A stretch of DNA of 64,000 bases, taken from contig OX578286.1 of NCBI GenBank assembly GCA_951217055.1, positions 42,299,937 through 42,363,936 on the forward strand. The letters are read 5' to 3'. Positions 12,786-24,079 of the stretch are shown here, piece by piece (positions within the stretch are counted from its first letter, which is position 1; the number at the start of each line of letters is the position of its first letter). Below the pieces are notes generated by a model, which had not been told where the DNA came from, made no database searches, and worked only from the letters and a program-made list of their open reading frames with translations. This stretch comes from Gerris lacustris (taxonomy: Eukaryota > Arthropoda > Insecta > Hemiptera > Gerridae). Both the position numbers and the translations under genes were made by a program.

Positions 12786-12975
12786 AAGGGAGTAACAATC
12801 TAAAGAAGGTACACGGAATGTTCTTCTTTAGACTGTTACTCCCCTTATCAAAATAGAAGTGTGATATTCCTTTGTCCCAAATTACATAGGACTAAATATC
12901 CCTTTTTTTAATTGTTATTTTATCAAAGACATTTATATTCTAAAACAACATAAGGGAGTAACAATCTAAAAGAGT
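12786..12975. mobile_element. MITE family S (GTTACTCCCC ends), copy 1
   Basis: It contains GGAGTAACAATCTAAAGAAG, CTTTAGACTGTTACTCCCCT, GTGATATTCCTTTGTCCCAA and GGGAGTAACAATCTAAA, as in the complete copy at 34264-34473. Confidence 0.8.
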
Positions 12976-13970
12976 ACCGATTATGTTATAGCAACTTTCT
13001 TACCGGTCATATTCGTCATTGTCATTATGAACATTTCTTTTATTAGTTCGAACTGATTACTATGGTATTTGTGGTCCGTTAATTTTTTTACCTGTTCTTT
13101 TTAAAGTATATAATCAAATGATATTATAACTACAAATTATACTTATAACTATAAATAAACCGTAAATTTAACCCGTTCTTTCAACTTTTAAAACCGATAT
13201 ATTTCTATTCAAAATGTGTCCAGTTGATGATCAGGAATTAAGCATTGAAATTCGCTGGTGTTGGGCAAAGTTGTTCATTCATATGAACCACTAGGAGCTA
13301 CTCACAGTACTCACTCATTAATTTACTAAGTTGATTTTATTTGCCGTTTTTGTTCTTTTCAATGAACAGAGATTAGTTTTATATAGATCCGTTCGTTTGT
13401 TATCACGTTCATTTAAGACGTTTCACTAAGTACTCGGAAATCTACGATATCCGTTCTTCTCTGACTCGTACATTTGAGATGTGGGTTCTCCAAAGCTCCG
13501 GACCTAGAAAGGAATGAAGAACGACCTTTTTAATTAAACAATTTTATTGCCCCATTTATTAGAACGAGTCATCGTTCGTTAAAAAAGTTTAGTTGAATCG
13601 TGTTTTAATTCAAATATATATCTTGTTATATACGCCAGATGTCCAAAAATAGCTTTCCGTATTTTATCGCAGATGAGAATTAAGTCAAAACCAACTGTAA
13701 ACAAAATAAAAATGTCAAAAGAAAAATAACCAAAGAATGTGCTCTTGTCTATTTATGTGGCTTATTGAATATGTGATGCCTAAAACGTAGTCAGGAAAGT
13801 CCTGCTTTAAGAGTTAAACAATAAAAAAGAAGGAATAACAATAACTGTTACGTAAAAGACCTTTAGCATACCTGATTCTATAATATAGACCCAGCTGTTT
13901 TTTGGAAGGGACTAGAGACTGCGTAGTATCTGGAACTGATTGTATCAGACTTTGAATCATTCATGCCTCC
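12976..13970. other. Gene-free interval, possible hAT relic
   Basis: GGTGTTGGGCAAAGTTGTTC near 13258 resembles the terminus of some hAT elements, but no matching right end or target duplication was found. No coding frame. Confidence 0.4.
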
Positions 13971-13979
13971 CCCTCTATT

Positions 13980-14200
13980 AGCCCACGTGTATACCCCACG
14001 TGGTCTTTCTCACGTTCACTTTATTAAGGAATCCTTTCTCTACTGCGCAGGACGATCACGTGGGGTGTTTTTTTAAAGAAATGGTACGCAGGTTCTTTCT
14101 ACAAAGAAACGAGTTCATCAATAGAGGAACCTGCTACTAGATAACAATGAACTTACTCCACGTGGGATCTTCAGCTATATCTTTACTCCCACGTGGTTCT
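13980..14200. promoter_or_regulatory. Cluster of five CACGTG sites
   Basis: CACGTG lies at 13984, 13997, 14057, 14159 and 14190, mostly extended to CCACGTGG or CCCACGTG. CACGTG is the core of bHLH E-boxes (Myc/Max, USF, clock proteins). Five in about 212 bp is far above chance in this AT-rich DNA. No matching repeat elsewhere explains it, though 30883-31018 has three more. Whether it regulates PDPK1 is unknown. Confidence 0.4.
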
Positions 14201-15087
14201 TTTTTTTAAAAAAAAACCTTTTGTTTATATAATCTTTGGTGAATTTTTAAGTACATTACACCCGAATACCTTTATAGAACCTAGATAATTAACAAGCAAT
14301 CATATAATGCTTAAGCTTTCGCGGTTAATGTCATTTAGTATAATGTTAGTGACACCGTGTGCGTGACCTCGTCATAGTGAACGATGTTCTGATGTTGCAC
14401 CTTTTATACTATACATATGTTTAGAAGCTTCTAGTACTTCGTTGGCGACATTGTAAGTTTACAATAGTTTACATTAGTTTGTTTGTTTGTCTAACGATAA
14501 ATGGCGTAAATATTGACTGACTTGAATGAAATTCGTCACACAGGTGCATCGCAGCGTTTGTGACTACTGTTAAGTTTTTGAAAATTTTCAATATGGCAGA
14601 CGACTAAAAGAAAAAAAATCTATTAATCCGCATGACGTGTTATACATCGTTTCAAAGGTTTTGAAGAGTATGAAAACAATGTATTATATTATTACATTTT
14701 CTTTATTTTTACCGCCATTTTGAAAATAAAAGTGGCTGAAATGAAAAAAAATGGTTAATGCTTATTTGTCATGTTACATGTCATTTAAAACTGTTTTCAT
14801 GTAAATTAAGTATATGTACGTTTTTTCACGTAAAATGTTTCCTGGTATTGAGAACAAATTTAACCGATATTTAGAGCACAATGTAAAATTTTCCTACGCG
14901 AGTTATTTATGTACCGTATCACTAGTGCTAATCGTAATTAGAGATATAAATGTCAGCTCTAATGGTCATCGTCATCAGTCATCAGTGTTGACCATTTCAT
15001 AATACATACATTAAAAATAACCCCATTGATAAATTATAGTTCTGTTTTTAGATTAAATGAGTAGTTATAAATAATTTTTCCAAATAA

Positions 15088-15092
<5 letters not shown>
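14201..15092. other. No gene seen
   Basis: AT-rich DNA. A 62-residue frame at 14814-15002 has no features of a known protein. Confidence 0.45.

Positions 15093-15163
<71 letters not shown>
15093..15163. repeat. (TA)n microsatellite
   Basis: About 70 bp of TA. Confidence 0.97.
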
Positions 15164-15168
<5 letters not shown>

Positions 15169-15775
15169 TGTGTGTATACCAAATGAAATGCATATTAACT
15201 ACATAAAATGTCGTAAGAATTCATTCTATTGGATTATTTTGATTTGACATTTTTTAATTTTATCAATTTTTGCGTGTTTTTCTTCGCTTTTTTTTCACTC
15301 CCCCCTCCCTATTAAATTATCTTGATTAAAAACTTGTACGTTGTTGTTGTTGTTGGTTGTTTTCTTACAAATGTTATCGTTTAGTTTTATAGTATGCTCG
15401 TGTTGACGATATGCTTATCATTGAATCTCTTATCACCACATCTTTGTGTAATGCATATTAATGTATTTTTAGATCCTTCATTGTGGTTTCATTTTATTTT
15501 ACTTTTTTATTATGCATATTTACATTTTTTTTTAATCTCACGGAAATAAGAACGTGTTAAAATGACATCAATATTAACTCTTATATTATTTTACACGCAT
15601 TTTATTTTACCTTCACTTATTTATGTGGTATTATAATTTTGTCAAATTTATGTTTAACCTACATTCCGCCAACCTTGAAACCTTAAACTTTAACAGATTA
15701 CATTTTTCCGATAATAACAGAAGTTATTAATATTTTCAAGTTCATAAGTTATTAAGTTTATTTATATTTTTACGA

Positions 15776-15777
<2 letters not shown>
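15164..15777. other. No gene seen
   Basis: AT-rich filler between two TA tracts; no recognisable feature. Confidence 0.5.

Positions 15778-15838
<61 letters not shown>
15778..15838. repeat. (TA)n microsatellite
   Basis: About 60 bp of TA. Confidence 0.97.
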
Positions 15839-15843
<5 letters not shown>

Positions 15844-16004
15844 CAAGTTTTATTGAAAAACTATGAGTGAGTATACCTATTATATAGTTTTAATTCCCAA
15901 AAACCCTAATCCCAATTTTTATACGTACTGTTACATAATAGATTATGTATTTTGTAAATGACCATAGAATAGTCTTGAACCTGGCAAATATTTAATATTA
16001 TGTA

Positions 16005-16275
16005 TTGAAATAAGCGCAGAAGGTTGAAATTTATATGGGACCAACAATGGGCTAAGTATTACCTACTAACTAAATTTCATTAAAATCGGACAAGTAGTTT
16101 TTAAGATATGGTGGTTCGCAAAAATTGACCGACAGACAGACACGGGACCAAAAATGTTCCCTGATGTCAGAAACGGATTTCTGTCTTGGAATTTTTGAAA
16201 TCGGAGACATAAAATATTTTTCGTTCTTCAGAACGAACACATAGCTTCCGTTACATTCGGTAAGCTCGGAAGCAA
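16005..16275 (-). repeat. Dispersed repeat R2, copy 2
   Basis: It matches 6220-6760 closely: ATATGGGACCAACAATGGGC, GACCGACAGACAGACACGGG, ATGTTCCCTGATGTCAGAAA and CACATAGCTTCCGTTACATT. Confidence 0.78.
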
Positions 16276-16336
16276 TAGTGGGAAGTACCTACATATTATT
16301 ATGAAATATAAAAAGAAATCTGAGATGTATAAAGAG

Positions 16337-16572
16337 GGGTACTTCTTTAGATTGTTACTCCCCTGTGTTTTTTTTTAGAATATAAATTACTTTGACTAAA
16401 TAACTATTTAGACAAAGGGATGTTTAGTCCAATAAACTTTGGGAAAAAGGAATATCACACTTCGGTTTTTGTAAGGGGAGTAACAGTCTAAAGAAGAACT
16501 TTCCGTACACCTTCTTTAGATTTTTACTCCCCCTTTTGATTTTTTTATAGAGGGAGTACAAATCTAATGAAG
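16337..16572. mobile_element. MITE family S, copy 2
   Basis: The ends are TACTTCTTTAGATTGTTACT and GGAGTACAAATCTAATGAAG. The interior segment CTATTTAGACAAAGGGATGT, GTCCAATAAACTTTGGG and GGAATATCACACTTC is the apparent ancestor of the 85-bp minisatellite at 31770-33960. Orientation is opposite to copies 1, 3 and 4. Confidence 0.82.
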
Positions 16573-17205
16573 TGCCTAAATATGATTATAAAAGCTAAGG
16601 CTATGATCGAAAAGATGTTCTTTATAAATATGTTCTAGAAATATAATATTATTGATTACTTATTACTTTAAATTTATAAATTACAACATTATACTAATGT
16701 ATTTTTTCTTCTTTTGTTGCAGGTATGTGAAATGTTTCATACTGGATCTACTTATGTTCTTTTGTAAAAAGTTGTGAGATTTACGTACAAATGCATTATT
16801 TCTACAGGATCTACTCTATTCTTGATTTATAACGTAAGTGATAATATATATATTTATATTCCTCTCCGTATTCGAACCATCGACATTAATATTTTGGACA
16901 TGTCTGTCACAATCTATTAGAAGATGCTTTCGTTCCGAGTTTAAGTAATAAAACTGAAGAAAGATTTGTTGCATTTGAAAAGTAAAAAAGCTAAAATTTC
17001 CTCAATGAAAATGAATTTCAGAATAGCGGTTTAACAATCTAAGTATTTTCGAACGCCCATATTTTGACTAATGACTTGTCCGATTTTGAAGAAATTTGGA
17101 ATATACATCAAAATCAGCCTACAGTTGGTCCCATAATAATTCTATTTTTAAGAGAAATTGTCGAATGATGGCCCCATTTCTGGACATATTTTTTTTCTGA
17201 CTGCG
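16573..17205. other. No gene seen
   Basis: AT-rich. CGCCCATATTTTGACTAATG near 17055 followed by TTGGTCCCATAATAATTC recalls a decayed retroelement end. Confidence 0.4.
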
Positions 17206-17208
17206 AAT

Positions 17209-17425
17209 CAACCTAATGACAACATTAGGTTGATGTCCAATATATGAGTGTTACTAAAATGAAACATGTCTAATATGAGTATTGCAAAAATGAAACATGT
17301 CTAATATGAGTGTTATTAAAATGAAACATGGTATAATATAGGTGTTACTAAAATGAAACATGTCTAATATGAGTGTTGTAAAACATCGAGTATGACTGTT
17401 ACTAAAAATTGTAACACGTAACACT
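17209..17425 (+). repeat. 31-bp minisatellite
   Basis: About five to six units of TAATATGAGTGTTACTAAAA plus TGAAACATGTC, decaying at both ends. Confidence 0.85.
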
Positions 17426-17701
17426 CATATTATCATTTTGAACTCTATTATAGATTTTAGATGTAGCTTTTAACATACTAAAAGACATTTACAACATTTA
17501 GACAAAAATTACGAGTACAACACTCTTGTCAATTTCTTACTAACTTTAATTTAATATTTATTAATCATATTTCTTTTCGTTTGATATCTTTCAAAATGAT
17601 TTATTTTTTGATTCATTAAAACGGAGTAATTGTAAACTAAAATTACAACAATATCGAAAGAAGAGATGTTGAACGACGTTCATTCAAAGAAAGTTTAAAA
17701 G

Positions 17702-17703
<2 letters not shown>

Positions 17704-17765
<62 letters not shown>
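17704..17765. repeat. (TA)n microsatellite
   Basis: About 60 bp of TA. Confidence 0.97.
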
Positions 17766-17770
<5 letters not shown>

Positions 17771-17814
17771 AAAGAGATAGATTGCTCTGGCATTTCAATT
17801 CCAATTGAAAAAAA

Positions 17815-18290
17815 CGAGGGGGATTATGGGTAGTAAAAGAAAATAGTGCAAGGCATGATGGGAAATTGCTACACGTGCATTGAAGAGAGGTTATGAAGGG
17901 CCTGCATTCAACCTTTAGAAAATGCAACGAGAAGTCAGTTTTTTTTCCCTCATTTTCCCTTCAGACGGTAGTAGGTACATAGTAGGCAGTGCAGAAAAGG
18001 GTGTTGTTAAGTCTCCAGACGAGCCCTATAGTACAATAACCCTTGGTATTAACTAACACATAGCTTTCCTGCACCCTTCATACTTCCATGGTTCCATGGC
18101 TACCACGAGTTCAATGACCTTACCCCCCTCAGATCTCATTCACTCCCCCCCCCCCTTGCATTTTATACAAGTGTGCTTGTGTCTGTGGTAGTCTGCCTCC
18201 CTTTTTAGAATCCTTCCCGCCCTTTTTTTCCCCCTCTCCTCTTTCCTTCCTAACAGCTTCCTGATGTAAAAAAAACCAACAGCGTGGCTT
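17815..18290. other. GC-balanced unique stretch, function unknown
   Basis: Composition is nearer 45-50% GC by eye than the flanks, with GGCATGATGGGAAATTGCTA followed by CACGTG near 17850-17880 and a poly-C tract at 18147. No repeat match in the window and no protein-like frame. A promoter or non-coding first exon is possible but unproven. Confidence 0.25.
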
Positions 18291-18433
18291 ATAAGATAAA
18301 AAAAAAAAATAATAATAAAAATGCATTCTGTATTTTAATAGCTACATTATTATGTTGTTTTTACAATATTAGCAATAAAGTCCTAATATTTTTCCGTCAG
18401 AGTTAAGATAATATACTTAAATAGACATATACC

Positions 18434-19008
18434 TTTATCTACGATTGATACGAAATATAAACATTATATCTTTGTTTAGATGCGTAGAAAGTGATTATTT
18501 ACGTACTTGTATTCATTACGCATGCGCGTCTCATAGTTCTGAACAATTCCTCTTCTTTACCACGCTAGTGCGGTAAAGAAGAGGAATTCTTCAGCTTTAC
18601 GCACGATTAGCGAGTTTGTTTACATTTAACAAAACTAATTTGGTGTTCTTTTATTAAAGTAACTGTTTATATCGAATTTTTAGTGAAAAACAATGAGTGA
18701 ATCAAGTAACTTTGACGAAAATGTAGAGAATAATACTCCTCCAGAAATAATTAATTCGGCAAAAAATACAACTAATGAATTAATGCCATCTTTATCAAGA
18801 GAGAGATACGAACTTACATACAGCAAGTTTATTTGTTTCTGTATTTATTATTTAAATCTAACAATCGTAGATAAAGTACGGTACGCAACTCGTGCGAAAA
18901 CGGCATTTTGCATTGCTCTTGTGGTTTTACCACCCTCACTGTCGCTCGGGTGCAAACTCCACACTTGCATGCAAAATGCTACTTTCCGCACTCGACGCGT
19001 AATGTACT
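18434..19008 (+). mobile_element. Family 1 non-autonomous element, copy 3 (reference copy)
   Basis: This is the most complete copy. Order: terminus TTTATCTACGATTG (18434); GCGCATGCGCG motif near 18520; dyad 18545-18588 (centre CGCTAGTG); a 100-bp leader; ORF from 18693; inverted terminus CAATCGTAGATAAA (18862-18875); terminal hairpin with arms AGTACGGTACGCAACTCG (18875 on) and CACTCGACGCGTAATGTACT (to 19008), each with GCATTTTGCA or its inverse near the loop and a loop containing CACTGTCGCTCGGG. Length is about 575 bp. No target duplication is obvious. Confidence 0.9.
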
Positions 19009-19157
19009 CTTATATACGTAATAGCAAATTAAGTATTCATCTTAAAGATAATATACACAATTTAGAATTTACCTTTAAGATATTATGTATACGATATAAC
19101 ATTAAGCATTTACCTTTGAGATATAATCGTAAAAGAAAATTAAATATTTACATTTAA
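18693..19157 (+). CDS. Family 1 ORF (uncharacterised); only about the first 50 residues conserved
   Basis: The frame reads MSESSNFDENVENNTPPEII, then a stretch with LMPSLSRERYELTYSKFI. The first half is acidic and Asn-rich, and the second has an SRxRYExxYxxF pattern. The same protein start is kept in copies 1, 4 and 6 with mostly synonymous or conservative changes, so it was coding in the ancestor. Past YSKFI the frame merely reads through the terminal repeats and flank to a stop at 19155. From memory of family patterns, SRxRYExxYxxF resembles the N-terminal segment of tyrosine-recombinase-like proteins of Crypton/KIAA1958 type; this is a weak inference. It may be an exon captured from a longer gene. 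Confidence 0.4.
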   Translation: MSESSNFDENVENNTPPEIINSAKNTTNELMPSLSRERYELTYSKFICFCIYYLNLTIVDKVRYATRAKTAFCIALVVLPPSLSLGCKLHTCMQNATFRTRRVMYSYIRNSKLSIHLKDNIHNLEFTFKILCIRYNIKHLPLRYNRKRKLNIYI

Positions 19158-19570
19158 GTTAAAATTCGTTTACATAATAGCAAATTAATGATTCATTTTA
19201 AAGATAATGTACACAATTTGGAATATACCTTTAAGATATTATGCATACGATATTTACATAAGCATTTACATTTAAATTGATACGTGTACATAATAGCAAA
19301 TTAAGTATTTCAAAAATTAAAATTATAATAGCAAATTAAGTATCTTAAAGATAATTTACCTACACAATTTAGAATTTACCTTTAAGATATTATGTATGCG
19401 ATTTAAAATTAAGCATTTACCTTTGAGATGTGATCGTAATAGAAAATAAAACATTTACATATAAGTTAATAAGTGTACATAATAGCAAATTAAGTATTAG
19501 TCTATAAGTTATGTGTTTAACACACAATTAAGCATTTACATTTACTTACAAAAAAATATCATATAATAAT
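19020..19570 (+). repeat. Diverged tandem repeat of about 120 bp
   Basis: Phrases AATAGCAAATTAAGTATT, TTTACCTTTAAGATATTATG, ATAAGCATTTACATTTAA and AAAGATAATATACACAATTT recur four to five times with indels directly after the family 1 copy. Confidence 0.8.
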
Positions 19571-19589
19571 AAAGTATTAGCTTAAGTAC

Positions 19590-20050
19590 TAATAAATGAC
19601 TTGACCGCCATTTTGAATCTAAATAACCTATATGAAAACTCTTATAAATTGACTAAATGTAAAAGTTCTAGTGCGTTTGATTCCGAAGATATAGTCGATG
19701 ATTTGTACTTAATAAATGGCCACCATCTTTAATCAACATGGTCGATTTGAAAACACTTAAATAAAATTAGTTTGTTTTAGTTCTTTTAAAATGTTTAAGG
19801 GTTCTTGCAATTGGATCTGAATAATTATTATCATGACTAAATTTCCATATGAATGGATGCCATCTTTAAATAAGATGGCGGATCGTAAAAAATATATATA
19901 TATATATTTCTTAGCGTTCTAGAGGCTAAAAAGGACATAAACAAAATTTCATTGTCATAGGTCCAGTGGTTTTATAGATATCATGATGAGTCAGTCTGTC
20001 TGTCTGTGGTATCTTTATTTTGTATTTATATATGTATATTATATAGATAT
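19590..20050. repeat. Decayed retroelement-like 3' end
   Basis: GGCCACCATCTTTAATCAAC and GATGCCATCTTTAAATAAGA phrases, then ATTTCATTGTCATAGGTCCA and GTCAGTCTGTCTGTCTG. This layout (lipophobic target phrase followed by CAGA/CTGT runs) is common in arthropod LINE-type untranslated ends. No reverse transcriptase frame is present, so class is uncertain. Confidence 0.4.
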
Positions 20051-20692
20051 CTATAGATATGATTTCTTATATATGGCCACATAATTTCACGAATGAATGA
20101 AACAGTCATTAAACTAAAACAAAAAATAAATATATTATGTCTTTTTATAAAAATAATTTAAGTTATAGTGTCTACGAGACAGTATTATTAATCTTGGTGT
20201 CTAGAAATTTGTTTTTTTTTTTTTTGTTCCATTCTAGTAGTCTGGCTTTTCTTTATTTATAGTCTGGAATTTGTGTGTGTAAAAAAAATATTATTCTCAT
20301 GTTTATGACTAGTACAATGACTCGTCATACAGAATACGAGAAAATACACATAAAAGCATTACACATTTCATAAATAAAGTCTGAGATGTCCTAAGAAGGC
20401 GAAATGAAACGCTCAAGTCATTAGATTCCAAGATATCCAGCGCGTGGCTGATTCAGCATGACTAAGCATTACTATAAATCCGTCTGTCTCCACGTTTCAT
20501 ATAATACAAACATAGAACCATAGTTTCTTGTTATCTATTTATAATGTATGATATTATACACGTTCACGTGTACAAAGAGAAGATAAGATAAACAAATATA
20601 TTTTTCATTAAAAAGAATGAAAATAAATGTCTATTAATATTTTCTGTTTTATGAAAAAAAATCAGTTTTTTTTATTGAATAAAAAATATATC
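20051..20692. other. No gene seen
   Basis: AT-rich, with poly-T tracts and no recognised feature. Confidence 0.5.
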
Positions 20693-20880
20693 GGCACTTT
20701 TTTAGATTGTTACTCCTCTTTTAAAAGAAAGAGAGGGGGAGTAACAATCTAAAGAAGGTGTACGGAATGTTCTTCTTTAGACTGTTACTCCCCTTATAAA
20801 AACAGAACTTTGATATTCCTTTGTCCCAAAGTATATTGGACTAAACATTCCTTTATCTTGATAGTTATTTAGTCAAAATA
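20693..20880. mobile_element. MITE family S, copy 3
   Basis: CACTTTTTTAGATTGTTACT, GGGAGTAACAATCTAAAGAA and TTGATATTCCTTTGTCCCAA identify it. Its right end is lost where it meets the family 1 copy at 20881, so family 1 may have inserted into it. Confidence 0.8.
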
Positions 20881-21462
20881 TTTTATCTACGATTGATATT
20901 GAATTATTGAAATATAAACATTATATCTCTGTTTAGATGCGTAGAAAGTGATTATTTACGTACTTGCATTCATTGCGCATACGCGTCATAGTTCTGAAGA
21001 ATTCATCTTCTTTACCACGCTAGCGCGGTAAAGAAGATGAATTCTTCAGCTTTACGCACGATTAGCGAGTTTGTTTACATTTAACAAAACTAATTTGCTG
21101 TTCTTTTATTAAAGTAACTGTTTATATCGAGTTTTTAGTGAAAAACAATGAGTGAATCAAGTGACTTTGACGAAAATGTGGAGAATAATAATCCTCCAGA
21201 AATAATTAATTCGGCAAAAAATACAACTAATGAATTAATGCCATCTGTATCAAGAGAGAGATACGAACTTACATACAGCAAGTTTATTTTTTCTATATTT
21301 ATTATTTAAATCTAACACTCGTAGATAAAGTACGGTGCGCAACTCGTGCGAAAACGGCATTTTGCATTGCTCGTGTGGGTTTACTACCCTCGCTATCGCT
21401 CCGGTGCAAACTCCACACTCGCATGCAAAATGCTACTTTCCGCACTCGACGCGTAATGTACT
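20881..21462 (+). mobile_element. Family 1 non-autonomous element, copy 4
   Basis: Full layout as in copy 3. The dyad (20996-21047) is a perfect 52-bp palindrome, GAAGAATTCATCTTC...GAAGATGAATTCTTC with centre CGCTAGCG. Relative to other copies one C-G pair in the arms has become A-T on both sides. The hairpin ends in GCGTAATGTACT at 21462. Confidence 0.9.
21148..21309 (+). CDS. Family 1 ORF, copy 4 (53 residues)
   Basis: The ATG follows AAAAACA, a good insect-like context. The frame reads MSESSDFDENVENNNPPEII and keeps the SRERYELTYSKFI segment, then stops after FSIFII because this copy lacks one base relative to copy 3. The N-terminal 45 residues are nearly identical to copies 1, 3 and 6. 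Function unknown. Confidence 0.4.
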   Translation: MSESSDFDENVENNNPPEIINSAKNTTNELMPSVSRERYELTYSKFIFSIFII

Positions 21463-21499
21463 ATTTTCTACACTTCAAGACCTTTAAATTGATGTATAA

Positions 21500-21760
21500 C
21501 ATTGTTATGGTGACTAAAAACTTTTTTTTTTAGTCGCCCGCCATATTGGCTGCCATCTTGGAAATATTAAGTGTGAAAACTTCAAAAAGTGTACAATTGT
21601 CACAAATGCCGGGATGCACCTGTGTGCTGAATTTTTATGTTCCTAGCTATAGTAGTTTATAAATTGCCAACGGACAGACAGACAGACTGAGCCGTTATAT
21701 AAGGTTTCTTTTCGTACTTCGTACAGAAACCTAAAATCAGAGGGGAGTAACAATCTAAAG
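21500..21760 (+). repeat. Retroelement-like 3' end with CAGACAGACAGA
   Basis: CGCCCGCCATATTGGCTGCC, then GGACAGACAGACAGACTGAG, then a fold-back GGTTTCTTTTCGTACTTCGTACAGAAACC. The pattern is seen in many arthropod dispersed repeats. A family S terminus (GGGGAGTAACAATCTAAAGA) follows at 21742. Confidence 0.5.
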
Positions 21761-21769
21761 AAGTGCCAT

Positions 21770-22190
21770 ATATATCTAGGAATCGAACTTGAATTTAATA
21801 GGATTAAATTGTTTATTTGTAATTTTAAATAAGGTGTTTTAAAAAACTCTTAAAACTTCTTAAGGCACCAATATACAATTATTATTATTACTATTATCAA
21901 TACCACTTTTAACTATTTAAAAGAATGTTATTTATTATTGTTATTTATTATTTTAAAAATTCATCTGGACTCTTAAACTTTGAACTTACATTATCTACCA
22001 CTTCAAAAAAAAATGTTGTTTTCCCGTTATATAAATTAAATAAACAACACGTTTTGGTATTTTACATTACAATTTGACATAATTGACATTGACATAATTG
22101 AACACATTCTTTAGCATTTTAAAGAAAATAATTAATTAATGAAAAAATCTTTTAATTAAACAAACAAAACAAAAAAAAAACAAATAAATT
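21770..22190. other. No gene seen
   Basis: AT-rich DNA without recognised features. Confidence 0.5.
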
Positions 22191-22690
22191 GTTCGATACA
22201 ACTGGTTACGGAACTTTTTCTTATATGAGTTCATAATTACTTGATTCGGTGTTTTCTATTTATTAGTTGTTTCAATTTTTCCTAATTACATTTATTTATT
22301 ATTGAACATTTCATCAATATTTACAATAAATTCTACATTTTAGATTTTTTTTAAACCAAAATTGTCCGAACCTTTTGAGGGAAATAATTATTTTTGCACC
22401 TTTTTTTTTGACATGAGGTTTTAAGGAGATAGTGCACTCAAATTCAAAACTAAAATTCAATTTTCAATTTTCCTTTAGTGCATGAAATAGGTCCAATATT
22501 TCAGCTTCTTTGCCAAAAAAAGTTTCTTTTTTTTATTTAAATGTCTGTCTGTAGTCTGAAATCGAAGGAGTCTGCACGTGTATCCATCAAAATTTAAAAA
22601 CATAATTTTTTAACCATCTCAATACTTCTTCCCTATATACATATACTACATATATGAGAAAGTAAAAAAACTAATTAAAAATTACTGGTA
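22190..22690 (-). repeat. Dispersed repeat R3, diverged copy
   Basis: Shared with 24080-24740 and 41830-42170: TTTTCTATTTATTAGTT, TTTATTATTGAACATTTCAT, the TTGTCCGAACC...GAGGGAAAT segment, and AATTTAAAAACATAATTTTT near the end. Heavily decayed. Confidence 0.5.
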
Positions 22691-22919
22691 AATACTTCAG
22701 GTAACAAAATAATGATAATAATCTTAACATAACAACACAATTATAATTCCCTGAAATAATTAGCATAAATAATGACATAAATAAGTACCTGGCGTCAAAT
22801 ATATATATTATATATATATATTTAGATAAGAAAGAAAATTACGTCAATCTTTTTGAATGTTGAATCATGAATTTAACATTCAAAAAGAAAAAGATAATGA
22901 TACAAAAATAATGAATTAA

Positions 22920-23680
<761 letters not shown>

Positions 23681-23689
23681 AAGTTAGGT

Positions 23690-23715
23690 TCGATTCCTAG
23701 CCAGGGAGAAATTAT
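23690..23715 (+). other. tRNA B-box-like fragment
   Basis: GTTAGGTTCGATTCCTAGCC contains a perfect B box (GGTTCGATTCC) with no cloverleaf around it. Probably a SINE remnant. Confidence 0.4.
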
Positions 23716-24079
23716 TTTAACTATGTAAATATGGATAAAAAATAATCAATAAAAATTGAATGCAACCAGGGAAATCTGTTAATACATTGATATTGAAAAA
23801 ATACTCGACTGAAAAAGTTTAGTACTAATTTTATTAGTCGGTTTTTTATTTAATTTATTTTAATTTTTTATCTTGAAGGAAAACTTCAATCACTTACAAA
23901 TAACATGAACAAAAAAAAAATATATATATATCTTCGGCCCTTTTTACTTCCTCTTTAAATAGAGAAAAATGATTGATTCTGAGATTTTGATTGATTTACT
24001 CGTTTTTTTTATCCCTCCTGAGCCCAAACAAATAGTTAGCTATTGTCAGTATAGTGAGAGATGAATTTGGTAGCTTCTA

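Noticed and set aside
13258..13520. Complete hAT element from GGTGTTGGGCAAAG
   Set aside because: Only one possible terminus, no inverse end and no 8-bp duplication found.
17209..17420. Array of regulatory sites
   Set aside because: The 31-bp units contain no site I recognise and decay like an ordinary minisatellite.
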